A DNA stretch of 64,000 bases from Halomonas sp. (GTDB lineage: Bacteria > Pseudomonadota > Gammaproteobacteria > Pseudomonadales > Halomonadaceae). The position numbers and the translations under genes were made by a program. The stretch is taken from assembly GCF_029263665.1 (NCBI RefSeq), contig NZ_JAJUFQ010000004.1, positions 186,001 through 250,000 of the forward strand. The letters run 5' to 3'. Every line of letters begins with the position of its first letter. The first letter of the stretch is position 1. Of the stretch, positions 1 to 8,759 are shown one piece after another. The notes beneath the pieces were generated by a model that saw only the letters and a list, made by a program, of their open reading frames with translations, did no database searches and was not told where the DNA came from.

Positions 1-53
1 CGTACGAGCCGGTTCATGAAGATCCCCTGGAACAGGACAAGAGCAATAGCTGA
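1..53. other. Window-edge fragment, possible gene end or start
   Basis: Two readings are possible. On the plus strand, frame 3 stays open from the edge to a TGA at 51-53 and gives a short acidic C-terminal tail ending EQDKSNS. On the minus strand an ATG at 17-15 is preceded by an AGGGGA-like ribosome site and would begin a protein MNRLVR that leaves the window. The sequence does not decide between them. From 54 to 238 I see no gene. Confidence 0.3.
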
Positions 54-238
54 CGTTACGTCGTAGCCTCAAACCGGGAATACCTGCCCGGCAAGGATAC
101 ACCGTGGACTTGCCAACATTCAGGTATGACGCATTGAACCAGAATAGAACAGATGTACTGCCATCGAAGCATCGATACCTGAGCCTGTACCGCCACACCT
201 TCCACTGACGCTTGCAAGGCTCCCCTGCGCGCAACGCA

Positions 239-916
239 TCAGCATGCCCCACGCGCCACATCCCATGACAGGCGGATGTGTTCCTCCAGCAACCAGCGGG
301 CATCCTGTATTCGCCGCTCGAGAGCAAGCTGCACCAGTTCCCCGTGCTGGGCATCGAGCCGTGCACGAATAGCCGGATTCCCCGGAGCCAGGCGACGGTA
401 GCGATCAAACTGATCATGCAGTTGTTCAATGAAGCGCAAAAGCCAATGCGAACCACAAGGGGCCAGCAGGGTACGATGAAACTGCAGATGGGCCTGTTCC
501 CATTTTTCCAGTTGCTCGGGTGACTTGTCGGCACGCAACAGCCGATGCTGAGCCGCGAGCAATTGGGACTCCCACTCGGCATCTCCTTCCTGGAAGGCCT
601 GGGTCAGGGCCATGCACTCGAGCTGTACGCGCAAACGCGCAATGTCTTCCAGTTCCTCCGCAGACAGCGGAGGGACACGAAACCCGCGTTGATTGTGCTG
701 CTCAAGCAGGCCATATGCTGCCAACCGGTTGAGTGCTTCGCGCAAAGGACTGAGCCCCACTGCGTATTGCGCTTTCAAGGCGCTGATGGCCAGTTTCTCG
801 CCTGCCGCAAAGCGGCCACGAATCAGGTCTCGCTTGAGTTCATCGAACACTTGGCTCGCCGCTGTCTCACTCACGCCGGGAGCCAAGGCCCGCTCAACAG
901 GTTTGGGCTTCGTCAT
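239..916 (-). CDS. GntR-family transcriptional regulator, FCD subfamily
   Basis: DNA-binding regulator of about 225 residues. The N-terminal winged helix-turn-helix (FDELKRDLIRGRFAAGEKL, then LSPLREALNRLAAYGLL) is followed by an all-helical FCD ligand domain with the usual metal-binding histidines (FHRTLL, an EEHI near the end). I place the start at the ATG at 916, with GAGAA upstream; a longer reading from a GTG/ATG at 976 would run through the tandem operator-like repeats at 946-999 and is less likely. It is divergent from the NhaC/GGT/chromate/Tct run and probably controls it. FCD regulators usually respond to small organic acids; the ligand here is unknown. Confidence 0.9.
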   Translation of the reverse strand: MTKPKPVERALAPGVSETAASQVFDELKRDLIRGRFAAGEKLAISALKAQYAVGLSPLREALNRLAAYGLLEQHNQRGFRVPPLSAEELEDIARLRVQLECMALTQAFQEGDAEWESQLLAAQHRLLRADKSPEQLEKWEQAHLQFHRTLLAPCGSHWLLRFIEQLHDQFDRYRRLAPGNPAIRARLDAQHGELVQLALERRIQDARWLLEEHIRLSWDVARGAC

Positions 917-945
917 ATCACCATTCTCATGAATCCATCTGCAGT

Positions 946-999
946 GTACGTCGTCAATTGACAGTACGTCGCCCATTGACAGTAAGTCGTCAATTGACG
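946..999. repeat. Three tandem 18-bp repeats, probable GntR operator array
   Basis: Three head-to-tail 18-bp units at 946-963, 964-981 and 982-999: GTACGTCGTCAATTGACA, GTACGTCGCCCATTGACA and GTAAGTCGTCAATTGACG. Units 1 and 3 contain the perfect 10-bp palindrome GTCAATTGAC; unit 2 keeps one half-site. They lie just upstream of the GntR start and in the divergent promoter region. Binding by the neighbouring regulator is inferred from position and symmetry. Confidence 0.7.
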
Positions 1000-1030
1000 C
1001 ACGCCAAGGGCTAGTTCATATTGAAGCCCA

Positions 1031-1044
1031 TAAAATCGATTTTA
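1031..1044. promoter_or_regulatory. 14-bp perfect palindrome in divergent promoter
   Basis: TAAAATCGATTTTA is a perfect 14-bp palindrome in the AT-rich part of the GntR/NhaC intergenic space. It could be an operator or overlap a promoter. A related AAATCGATTT core occurs between the divergent LysR and phnW genes near 27.65 kb. Confidence 0.4.
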
Positions 1045-1122
1045 ATAATAACTAACGATTTTACACGTCAGAACGATCGTTGCTATCCAGCAATAGCAGC
1101 TACCTGGCAATCGCTACGATCC

Positions 1123-1156
1123 AACGACAGTTACTACCTAACGACAGTTACTACCC
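1123..1156 (+). repeat. 17-bp tandem duplication in NhaC leader
   Basis: AACGACAGTTACTACCT (1123-1139) is followed directly by AACGACAGTTACTACCC (1140-1156), one mismatch in 17. It sits in the presumed 5' leader of the NhaC gene, 10 bases before its GAGACGAGGG ribosome site. Confidence 0.75.
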
Positions 1157-1180
1157 AACAATAATGAGACGAGGGTGTTC

Positions 1181-2650
1181 ATGAACAAGGACAGTGATGT
1201 GTCCTCATCCAGGTCCGCACCGGGATTTTCCAACCTGCAGCATTTCACGCTGCTCACCGTCACGGTTGGCAGCCTGCTGCTGCTGATTCTCCTGTTTGGC
1301 ATTCCCACCGCGATCGCTCTGATACTCTCGGGCTGCATGGCCATGGCCTTGAGTCTGCTCTGGGGCATTCCCTGGTCGCGCCTGGAAAAGGACCTGCTCA
1401 GCGGCATCCAGGCCATGCTGATCCCCATCCTGATTCTGATGTGCGTGGGCATGATGGTTGGCGTATGGATCCTGTCAGGCACCATCCCCGCCATGGTCAC
1501 ATTAGGCCTGGAATCCCTCTCCCCGGCATGGTTCCTGGTCGCCGCTTGCCTGTCCTGCTCACTGATGTCGGTCATGGCGGGTACCTCCTGGGGAACGTTG
1601 AGCACCATCGGCATCGCCCTGATGGGCGTCGCTCAGGGAATCGGCATTCCCCCCGCCTATGCAGCGGGTGCCATCATCACCGGGACCTTCTTCGGCGACA
1701 AGCTTTCGCCGCTGTCCGATACCACGGTGATGGCCTCCGCCGTATGCGGCGTCAACATCGCATCGCACATCCGCCACATGCTGTATTCCACCCTGCCGGC
1801 CTACTTGATCGCCCTTGCGGTATACGCCTGGCTAGGTCAAGGCGTTTCGGCCTCAAGCGCCGATACCCCGGAGCAGACCCGGATCATCATTGCGACCCTG
1901 GGTGAACACTTCAGCGCCAACCCGCTGACATTCCTGCCTCCATTGGTGGTATTCGGCTGCATTCTGCTGAAGAAGCCGGTACTGCCAGCCTTCGTCATCG
2001 GTATTCTCAGTGCCGCCGTTATCGCTGTCGTGCTGCAAGGCGCCACATTGGCCAATATCGGCCAGGCCATGGACAGTGGCTATAGCGCCGCGACAGGTGT
2101 CGCCATGGTGGATGACATGCTCTCGCGGGGCGGTCTGCAGGCCATGATGTCTACGGTTGCCGTGCTGATTGCCGCCGCATTGCTGGGAGCTCCCTTCAAG
2201 AGTGCTGGCACGCTGGATGCCGCGATCGCCATGCTCGACCGCAAGCACGCGAGTCGACGCCAGGTTCTGGGTAGCGCCATGGGCCTGCACAGCCTGGCGT
2301 TCCTGTTGACCGGCAGCTACTACGTGACCTTTTCACTGCTCGGGCCTCTGCTGCGTCCCTTGGTGGAAAACACCGGCACGCCTGCCAAGAACCTGTCACG
2401 CATTCTGGAAGATACCGGTACCACCCTTTCTCCCCTGGTGCCTTGGGGGGTCACCGGCGCCTTCACCGCAGCCACTCTGGGCGTGGCCACTTCCGAGTTT
2501 CTGCCGTATGCCATTCTCTGTTATGGCGCGATCATCTTTTCCCTGTTGTTTGTCGTCACTGGCCTGGGCCTCGGCCATGAACGTAACCCAACGCATCCAG
2601 AACGAACTCTGGAGCGAACTCTGGAAAAACGGCCCGATCCCGGCAGATAA
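1181..2650 (+). CDS. Na+/H+ antiporter, NhaC family
   Basis: Inner-membrane secondary transporter of about 489 residues with some 11-12 hydrophobic segments. The central block with TSWGTLSTIGIALMG, then GTFFGDKLSPLSDTT, is typical of NhaC-type sodium/proton antiporters, some of which instead exchange organic substrates. The start is the ATG at 1181 with a GAGACGAGGG ribosome site; an upstream in-frame GTG at 1175 is less well placed. It is the first gene of the run continuing into the GGT-like gene 47 bp downstream. The run contains a hydrolase and an SBP-dependent carrier, so this protein may take part in substrate or product exchange rather than only pH homeostasis; that is inference. Confidence 0.88.
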   Translation: MNKDSDVSSSRSAPGFSNLQHFTLLTVTVGSLLLLILLFGIPTAIALILSGCMAMALSLLWGIPWSRLEKDLLSGIQAMLIPILILMCVGMMVGVWILSGTIPAMVTLGLESLSPAWFLVAACLSCSLMSVMAGTSWGTLSTIGIALMGVAQGIGIPPAYAAGAIITGTFFGDKLSPLSDTTVMASAVCGVNIASHIRHMLYSTLPAYLIALAVYAWLGQGVSASSADTPEQTRIIIATLGEHFSANPLTFLPPLVVFGCILLKKPVLPAFVIGILSAAVIAVVLQGATLANIGQAMDSGYSAATGVAMVDDMLSRGGLQAMMSTVAVLIAAALLGAPFKSAGTLDAAIAMLDRKHASRRQVLGSAMGLHSLAFLLTGSYYVTFSLLGPLLRPLVENTGTPAKNLSRILEDTGTTLSPLVPWGVTGAFTAATLGVATSEFLPYAILCYGAIIFSLLFVVTGLGLGHERNPTHPERTLERTLEKRPDPGR

Positions 2651-2697
2651 AATCGATATTTTCAGATTCAACCGGTTCCCTCATGACAGGAGTCATC

Positions 2698-4344
2698 ATG
2701 ACCTCACCCTCTCGACATCCCTATCCTGATGCCACGCCCTACCCCTCCCGGCGCAGCCCGACCTATTCCCGACATGGCATGGTAGCGGCTTCCCAGCCGC
2801 AGGCCGCCCAGATCGGACGGGATATTCTGGCCCAGGGCGGTAATGCCGTGGATGCCGCCATCGCCACGGCGGCAGCACTTACCGTCGTCGAGCCAACGGG
2901 CTGTGGCATTGGCGGCGATGCTTTCGCCCTGGTGTGGATCGCTTCCGACAATCAGGGCAATGGAGAATTGCATGGGCTCAATGCCAGTGGCGTTGCTCCT
3001 CAGGCATTGACCCGGGATGCCGTACACGCAGCCGGCCATGAGCAGATGCCGCTGCATGGCTGGACACCGGTTACGGTACCTGGAACGCCATCCGCCTGGG
3101 CGGAGCTTTCACGCCGCTTCGGCAAGCTCGATTTTGCCAGCCTGCTCAAGCCTGCCATTCGTCTCGCTCGGGAGGGATTCCCCGTCTCGCCCGTCATTGC
3201 CAGCCTGTGGCAGCGAGATACCGAAACCTTCAAACGCCAACTGGAACAGGGCCCAGCGACAGCGCCGTGGTTCGATACCTTCACCATCGAAGGCATAGCG
3301 CCCCAGGCAGGAGAATGGTTCCGTTGCGAAGATCAGGCCAAGACGCTGGAAGCGATCGCCGCTACCCAGGCAGAAAGCTTCTATCGTGGTGAGCTGGCCG
3401 AGAAAATCGATACCTTCTCACGCCAGACCGGAGGCTACCTGCGCAAGGAAGACCTGGCCGCCTATCGTCCTGAATGGGTAACCCCGATCAGCGCTCGTTA
3501 TCGCGATGTCGATGTGTGGGAAATTCCCCCCAATGGCCAGGGGCTGGTAGCACTGATGGCCCTGCGCCTGCTGGATGGCTTCGCTCCGTCCCATCGTGAT
3601 GATCCTGAGTTGCTGCATCATCAGCTCGAAGCCATGAAGCTGGCCTATACGGATGGCAAGGCCCATATCACTCAAGCGGATCACATGACGTATTCCGTCG
3701 AGCAGCTGCTCTCTGACCGTTACACGGAGGAGCGGCGTGCGCTGATCGGTGACATCGCCATCACGCCCGAACCCGGCAAGCCCGCGGCGGGAGGTACCGT
3801 CTATCTGGCCACTGCCGACGGTGATGGCAACATGGTGTCCTTCATCCAGAGCAACTACCACGGCTTCGGCTCCGGCATCGTGGTCCCCGGTACCGGCATT
3901 GCACTGCAGAACCGCGGCCATGACTTCAGCCTCGACGAAGCCCACGACAACGTACTGCAGCCGGGCAAGAAAACCTTCCACACCATCATTCCCGGTTTCC
4001 TCACGCGTGGCGGCAAGGCACTGGGTCCTTTCGGCGTGATGGGTGGCTTCATGCAACCCCAGGGTCATGTCCAGGTCGTCATGAACCTGATCGACTTCGG
4101 CCTCAATCCCCAGGCGGCCCTGGATGCTCCCCGCTGGCAATGGATGGGCGACAGGACCATCGGCATTGAACACGGCTATTCACCAGCGCTGGTACGCGCC
4201 ATGTCGGCTCGTGGGCACGACATGCAGGTGGCGCACGACAGCCGCAGCTATGGGCGAGGTCAGGTCATTCTGCGAGATCCTGAAACCGGTATCTATTGCG
4301 GCGGAACAGAGCCTCGCACCGATGCCGCCATTGCTGTTCTCTAG
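2698..4344 (+). CDS. Gamma-glutamyltransferase-family Ntn hydrolase
   Basis: About 548 residues. GGT-family enzymes are made as one chain and cleave themselves to expose an N-terminal threonine nucleophile. Here the likely nucleophile is Thr367 in GGTVYLATADGDGNMVSF, giving a large chain of about 366 and a small chain of about 182 residues. The conserved early segment GGNAVDAAIATAAALTVVEP and GCGIGGDAF are present. I chose ATG 2698 (AGGAG 7 bases upstream) over ATG 2683. Unlike periplasmic Ggt there is no visible signal peptide, so it probably acts in the cytoplasm, perhaps on an imported gamma-glutamyl or amide compound. The exact substrate is unknown. Confidence 0.88.
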   Translation: MTSPSRHPYPDATPYPSRRSPTYSRHGMVAASQPQAAQIGRDILAQGGNAVDAAIATAAALTVVEPTGCGIGGDAFALVWIASDNQGNGELHGLNASGVAPQALTRDAVHAAGHEQMPLHGWTPVTVPGTPSAWAELSRRFGKLDFASLLKPAIRLAREGFPVSPVIASLWQRDTETFKRQLEQGPATAPWFDTFTIEGIAPQAGEWFRCEDQAKTLEAIAATQAESFYRGELAEKIDTFSRQTGGYLRKEDLAAYRPEWVTPISARYRDVDVWEIPPNGQGLVALMALRLLDGFAPSHRDDPELLHHQLEAMKLAYTDGKAHITQADHMTYSVEQLLSDRYTEERRALIGDIAITPEPGKPAAGGTVYLATADGDGNMVSFIQSNYHGFGSGIVVPGTGIALQNRGHDFSLDEAHDNVLQPGKKTFHTIIPGFLTRGGKALGPFGVMGGFMQPQGHVQVVMNLIDFGLNPQAALDAPRWQWMGDRTIGIEHGYSPALVRAMSARGHDMQVAHDSRSYGRGQVILRDPETGIYCGGTEPRTDAAIAVL

Positions 4345-4358
4345 CCCCGGGTCTGAGC

Positions 4359-4976
4359 ATGAGCGTACAAATCCCGTTGTTCCTGGCCTTCTTCCGCATC
4401 GGTCTCTTTGGCTTTGGCGGTGGCCCCTCAATGATTCCTCTCGTACATCAAGAGGCAGTGAAGCGTTACCAATGGATGGATGACGGCGAATTTGCCGATA
4501 CCCTGGCCATCGGCAATACCCTGCCCGGCCCCATTGCCACCAAGATGGCCGGCTATATCGGTTATCGTGTCGGCGGCACATTGGGAGCCATCAATGCCGT
4601 TGTGGCTGTCACGGTACCCTTGGCCCTGACCATGATCGCTTTGCTCGGGCTGTATCGACTCTATGGCGATCAATCCTGGGTCCGAGGCATGGGCCAAGGG
4701 GTGATCCCGGTGGTGATGGTGATGATGGTCCAGCTCACTCTGGACTTCTTCAACAAGTCCCGGATCAGTCTTGGCTGGATGATGACACTCATCATCGGGC
4801 TGGTAGCCGGAGGCCTGATCTATGGTCTGGGCCTGCATCCAGGACTGATCATCGGCGCCCTGCTCATCGCTGCGTTGTTGAGACCAGAAAAGTGGCGGCC
4901 AGAAAAGCTGCCATGGAAAAGCAAGATGGCATCAGAGAGCGAGAGTGAAGCGAAAGCCAAGGAGCATGCGCAATGA
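4359..4976 (+). CDS. Chromate transporter family protein, first half-size subunit
   Basis: About 205 residues, one CHR domain with the motif FGFGGGPSMIPLVHQE near the N terminus and GNTLPGPIATKMAGYIGY, followed by four or so hydrophobic helices. Short CHR proteins work as pairs of two adjacent genes; the second gene follows with an ATGA overlap. The start ATG 4359 lies 14 bases after the GGT stop. The family includes chromate exporters, but many short-chain pairs have no proven role in chromate resistance, and the catabolic context here suggests another anion. A charged C-terminal tail rich in Glu, Lys and Ser follows the last helix. Confidence 0.87.
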   Translation: MSVQIPLFLAFFRIGLFGFGGGPSMIPLVHQEAVKRYQWMDDGEFADTLAIGNTLPGPIATKMAGYIGYRVGGTLGAINAVVAVTVPLALTMIALLGLYRLYGDQSWVRGMGQGVIPVVMVMMVQLTLDFFNKSRISLGWMMTLIIGLVAGGLIYGLGLHPGLIIGALLIAALLRPEKWRPEKLPWKSKMASESESEAKAKEHAQ

Positions 4977-5503
4977 TCTACTGGCAGCTATTTCTGGCTT
5001 TCTTCATCCCCAATATCATCGGTTATGGTGGCGGTCCCGCCATCATCCCGTTGATCGAGAACGAAGTCGTTGCCACCTACGGCTGGATGACGCATCCGCA
5101 GTTCGCGGAGACCCTCGCGCTAGGCAATGCATTGCCTAGTCCCATCGCCACCAAGATCGCCGGTTATGTCGGCTATGACGTTGCCGGCATCGGCGGTGCT
5201 GCCGTTGCCATATTCGCGACAGTGGCACCATCGCTGATTCTCATGATCGCCGCCCTCGGCGTTCTCTATCGCTATCGCGACTCGGTGAAGGTCAAGTCCA
5301 TGAGCCAATGGGTACGGCCGGTCGTCATGATTCTGATGGCTTACCTGACCTGGAACTTCCTGGAGGAAAGCCTGACCACATCGGGATTCATCCACACCAT
5401 GATCATCGCCGCCGTGGCCGCCCTGCTGTTGATGAAAACCAGGGTACATCCTGCCCTGGTCGTTGGCTTCGGTCTCACCTATGGCGCATTGCTGCTGGGC
5501 TGA
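4973..5503 (+). CDS. Chromate transporter family protein, second half-size subunit
   Basis: About 176 residues, homologous to the preceding gene: IIGYGGGPAIIPLIENEV and GNALPSPIATKIAGYVGY repeat its two signature motifs. Its ATG overlaps the previous stop codon (ATGA, 4973-4976), indicating translational coupling and an obligate partner. It is predicted as an integral inner-membrane protein. Which anion is carried cannot be told from sequence. Confidence 0.87.
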   Translation: MIYWQLFLAFFIPNIIGYGGGPAIIPLIENEVVATYGWMTHPQFAETLALGNALPSPIATKIAGYVGYDVAGIGGAAVAIFATVAPSLILMIAALGVLYRYRDSVKVKSMSQWVRPVVMILMAYLTWNFLEESLTTSGFIHTMIIAAVAALLLMKTRVHPALVVGFGLTYGALLLG

Positions 5504-5647
5504 TGCAATGCCTGATGATCGAAGATCTGAGCAAGCCGCCAGCCGTACCGATCCGGTTGTCACGACACAAACAACACAAACAGCACGACTGATGACCGGA
5601 TCACGGTGAAACTCCGTCAAAACCTTCCCTGAACAAGGATAATCAAG

Positions 5648-6613
5648 ATGAAGCGTCACTATAGAACGCCCCTGGCAATGTTCCTCACCGGCCTGTGTCT
5701 GGGTGCCTCTTCGGTAGCCATGGCTGCCGAAGAGGTCTATCCCGATAACCCCGTGGAATTCATCGTTCCCTGGTCTCCGGGAGGCGGCAGCGATACCTTG
5801 ATGCGCCTGGTGGCCAACTACGCTGAAACTTACCTCGGCCAACCGATGCCCGTCATCAACATGCCCGGCGTCAGCGGTACCACTGGCTTGAAGGAACTCA
5901 CCAAACGCGAGGCCGATGGCTACACCGTCGGCCAAGTTCACGAAGGGCTCATGGTGGCTCACCATACCGGACTGACATCCAACAACTGGGATGACTTCAC
6001 CCCGATTGCTGCGGTCACCCAGTCACCTCAATACCTGACCGTCAAGGGCGATGCCCCCTACACCACCTATCAGGAATTCGTCGACTATGCCAAGGAACAC
6101 CCCGGAGAGGTTCGCTTTGGCGTCACTCTCGGCGGCGTCCCGCATGTACACGCCGCGATGATGGAGGATGCCGAGGGGCTTCAGTTCCGTTATGTCGGCT
6201 TCGAAGGCACTGGCGATCGCATTCGTGCTCTGGTGGGCGGACACATCGATGCTGCCATCGGGGACATTTCCTCCAGTGGGGAATTCGTCAAGAACGGCGA
6301 TCTGCGCTTTCTTGCCGTCGGTAGTGAGGAGCGCCAGGAGGAAATGCCTGACGTCCCTACCTTTGCGGAACTGGGACATCCCGAACTCAAGCTGAACATC
6401 ATTCGTGGCATCGTCGGCCCCAAAGGGATGGCTGAGGATCGTGTCACTGTCCTGGCCGATGCCTTCAAGGCCATGAGCGAAGATGAGGATTTCACCAAAG
6501 GTGTGAACAGTGCCGGCGCCAGCGTCGTGTACCAGGGACCCGAGGAGTTTTCGGACTATCTGCAACAGACTGACGCCACCTTCGAACGTCTGGCAGGGAA
6601 GCTGGCACGATGA
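5648..6613 (+). CDS. Tripartite tricarboxylate transporter substrate-binding protein (TctC/Bug)
   Basis: Periplasmic binding protein of 321 residues. A Sec signal peptide ends near AMAAEE, followed by the family opening YPDNPVEFIVPWSPGGGSDTLMRL and the ligand-loop region PGVSGTTGLKEL. It delivers a small carboxylate-type solute to the TctB/TctA membrane pair encoded next; its last four bases overlap the TctB start (ATGA at 6610). The 144-bp gap before it contains an 8-bp inverted repeat (GATCCGGT at 5550, ACCGGATC at 5595) that might allow separate expression. Confidence 0.93.
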   Translation: MKRHYRTPLAMFLTGLCLGASSVAMAAEEVYPDNPVEFIVPWSPGGGSDTLMRLVANYAETYLGQPMPVINMPGVSGTTGLKELTKREADGYTVGQVHEGLMVAHHTGLTSNNWDDFTPIAAVTQSPQYLTVKGDAPYTTYQEFVDYAKEHPGEVRFGVTLGGVPHVHAAMMEDAEGLQFRYVGFEGTGDRIRALVGGHIDAAIGDISSSGEFVKNGDLRFLAVGSEERQEEMPDVPTFAELGHPELKLNIIRGIVGPKGMAEDRVTVLADAFKAMSEDEDFTKGVNSAGASVVYQGPEEFSDYLQQTDATFERLAGKLAR

Positions 6614-7191
6614 AAACGCAACCCACACATTCCTTCGATACAACACATTCCCTCGATACAGGTTCCCCCGAGGGGGAACCGTTGGTTCCTGCGGGGAGGG
6701 CCAATCCTCTGGCCCATATCATGTTGAACGGTATTCTCGTGGTGCTGTTCGGCTATTTTTTCCTGCAGGCGAGAGACCTGCCCTCCTCCATGTGGGAACC
6801 CCTGGGCTCCGGGAGTTTCCCGCGTCTGGTGCTTGGCCTGCTGATGCTGATCAATCTCGCCATCATCGCCAAGGAACTGCGCAACCTGAAAGGACGCTCG
6901 CCCGGTGCCAAAGGCCAGGCAGCGGCCTGGATATGGCGTCACCGGCTCGCCTTCGCAGTCCTGGGACTACTGGCGGGTTTTATTCTGGCACTGCCCTGGC
7001 TTGGATTCGCCGTGGCGTCCTTTCTGTTCATCATGCTCGGCCAATGGATGCTCGGCGCCATATCCTTGAAGCAGCCATGTATCAAAAAACTATGTATCGC
7101 CGTGGTCATTGCTGTGGTCTTTTCCTTCGGGGCTGACGCTCTGTTCCGCGATGTCTTCGTGATCAGCCTGCCACGCGGCCTGCTGGGCTGA
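6610..7191 (+). CDS. Tripartite tricarboxylate transporter small membrane subunit (TctB)
   Basis: 193 residues with about four hydrophobic helices after a polar N-terminal stretch of about 30 residues, and the TctB-type segment ARDLPSSMWEPLGSGSFPRLVLGLLML. The start overlaps the TctC stop. It is the small subunit between binding protein and TctA; no independent activity is expected. Confidence 0.9.
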   Translation: MKTQPTHSFDTTHSLDTGSPEGEPLVPAGRANPLAHIMLNGILVVLFGYFFLQARDLPSSMWEPLGSGSFPRLVLGLLMLINLAIIAKELRNLKGRSPGAKGQAAAWIWRHRLAFAVLGLLAGFILALPWLGFAVASFLFIMLGQWMLGAISLKQPCIKKLCIAVVIAVVFSFGADALFRDVFVISLPRGLLG

Positions 7192-7220
7192 ACGATCATG
7201 ACTCCACGAGGAATCTGGAT

Positions 7221-8726
7221 ATGATGACTGCACTATTGGACGGCATGGCACAGCTGTTCACTCTCATGACCATGATCACCATGCTGCTTGGTGTCATTGC
7301 GGGTGTCATTGCGTCGGCCATACCTGGCTTCACCATTACCATGGCCATTGTCCTGACCCTGCCGCTGACGTTCTCCATGCCGCCCTTGCAAGGTGTCGCG
7401 ACCATGCTGGCGGTCTATGTCGGTGGCTATTCCGGGGGGCTTATTTCTGCGGCGCTGCTCGGTATTCCGGGCACACCGTCATCCGTGGCCACCACCTTCG
7501 ATGCCTTCCCCATGTCACGCAATGGCGAACCCGGCAGAGCCTTGGCCCTGGGGATCTGGGCCTCCTTCTTCGGCGCCTTGATCAGCGCCGTTGTATTGAT
7601 CATCGCCGCTCCGCCGCTGGCCCTGATCGCTGTCAAGCTGGGGGCCTGGGAGTACTTTTCGCTGATCATCTTCGCCATGACCGTCGTCGCCAGCCTGGTC
7701 GGCAAGTCCATGCTCAAGGGGCTGATGACGGGATTGCTCGGGCTGCTCATTGCCACGGTGGGGTCGGATCCGCTGATGGGCGTCCCGCGCTTTACCTTCG
7801 ATTCCGAGCTTCTGGCCAATGGCCTGCCATTCCTGGTGGTCCTGATCGGCATGTTCGCGGTCAGCCAACTGTTGTCCGAGGTGGAAAGCACTTCAGAGGG
7901 TACCAGGGACAACCAGGCCTGCATGCCTGGTCGAGTGACATTTCACCCCATGGCTGCCTTGCGCGAAACCCTGTCCTACCCGGTCAACCTGATCCGCTCT
8001 TCCATGGTCGGCGTGTTCATTGGAGCCGTTCCCGGTGCCGGAGGCAGCATTGCCAATCTGCTGGCCTACGATCAGGCCAAGCGGGCCTCCAAGCATCCTG
8101 AAGCCTTCGGCACCGGCACACCGGAAGGTGTCATTGCATCGGAATCCGGCAACTCGGCCACATCCGGCGGCGGCCTGATCCCCATGATTGCCCTGGGCAT
8201 CCCCGGCAGCGCCGTCGATGCCGTCTTGATGGCATCGCTGATGGTCCATGGCATCGGTGTCGGGCCACGCCTGATCCTCGATCATGGCGACCTGGTCTAT
8301 GGCATGTTCATGGCCATGTTGCTGGCTGCCGGCATGGTCCTGCTGGTATGCATGTGCAGCATGCGCCTGTTCCTGCGCGTAACGGAGATTCCAAAGTCCG
8401 TGATTGTTCCTGTCGTGCTGGTGTGCTGCGTCATCGGTGCCTTCGCCCTCAATAACCGCGTCACGGATGTCTATCTGCTGCTGGGTGTCGGCGTACTGGG
8501 GTATATCCTGAGCAAGCTGGACTACCCTCTGGCACCTTTGGTCCTCGGGGTGATTCTCGGTCCGATCGCAGAGACCAATCTACGCCGGGCCTTGATGACC
8601 GATGACAACTGGATGCTGTTCCTCACCCGCCCCATTTCCCTGGCGCTGCTGGTGCTGGCGGCCATTTCCATTCTGCTGGCCATTCGCCACCATCATCGCC
8701 AAAGGCGGATTGCTCAGGCGGCCTGA
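7221..8726 (+). CDS. Tripartite tricarboxylate transporter large permease (TctA)
   Basis: 501 residues, about 11-12 helices. Family signatures seen: GYSGGLISAALLGIPGTPSS, GAVPGAGGSIANLLAYDQAKRASKHPE and GLIPMIALGIPGSA. It forms the cation-coupled channel of the TTT system; the substrate is set by the TctC protein two genes upstream. GAGGAA lies before a double ATG; I took the first. A strong hairpin follows at 8734-8759, consistent with the end of the operon. Confidence 0.94.
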   Translation: MMTALLDGMAQLFTLMTMITMLLGVIAGVIASAIPGFTITMAIVLTLPLTFSMPPLQGVATMLAVYVGGYSGGLISAALLGIPGTPSSVATTFDAFPMSRNGEPGRALALGIWASFFGALISAVVLIIAAPPLALIAVKLGAWEYFSLIIFAMTVVASLVGKSMLKGLMTGLLGLLIATVGSDPLMGVPRFTFDSELLANGLPFLVVLIGMFAVSQLLSEVESTSEGTRDNQACMPGRVTFHPMAALRETLSYPVNLIRSSMVGVFIGAVPGAGGSIANLLAYDQAKRASKHPEAFGTGTPEGVIASESGNSATSGGGLIPMIALGIPGSAVDAVLMASLMVHGIGVGPRLILDHGDLVYGMFMAMLLAAGMVLLVCMCSMRLFLRVTEIPKSVIVPVVLVCCVIGAFALNNRVTDVYLLLGVGVLGYILSKLDYPLAPLVLGVILGPIAETNLRRALMTDDNWMLFLTRPISLALLVLAAISILLAIRHHHRQRRIAQAA

Positions 8727-8733
8727 GTCCACC

Positions 8734-8759
8734 ATGACCTGCCTGCATGGGCAGGTCAT
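8734..8759 (+). terminator. Hairpin after tctA, likely transcription end
   Basis: Perfect 10-bp arms ATGACCTGCC and GGCAGGTCAT around a 6-base loop, 7 bases after the tctA stop. There is no clear T-run behind it, so it may be Rho-assisted. The rest of the gap to cysK (8760-9019) is AT-rich and holds two copies of a CCGATATTCAT element (near 8918 and 8982), which could be promoter or regulator sites. Confidence 0.55.

Noticed and set aside
2649..2662. AAAATCGATATTTT just after the NhaC stop as a third member of the ATCGAT motif
   Set aside because: It is not symmetrical and overlaps a gene end; likely chance in an AT-rich spacer.
3418..4173. 251-codon open frame antisense to the GGT-like gene
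   Set aside because: It mirrors the coding frame of a clear enzyme gene and its translation is a His/Gly/Asp/Gln-rich shadow without domains.
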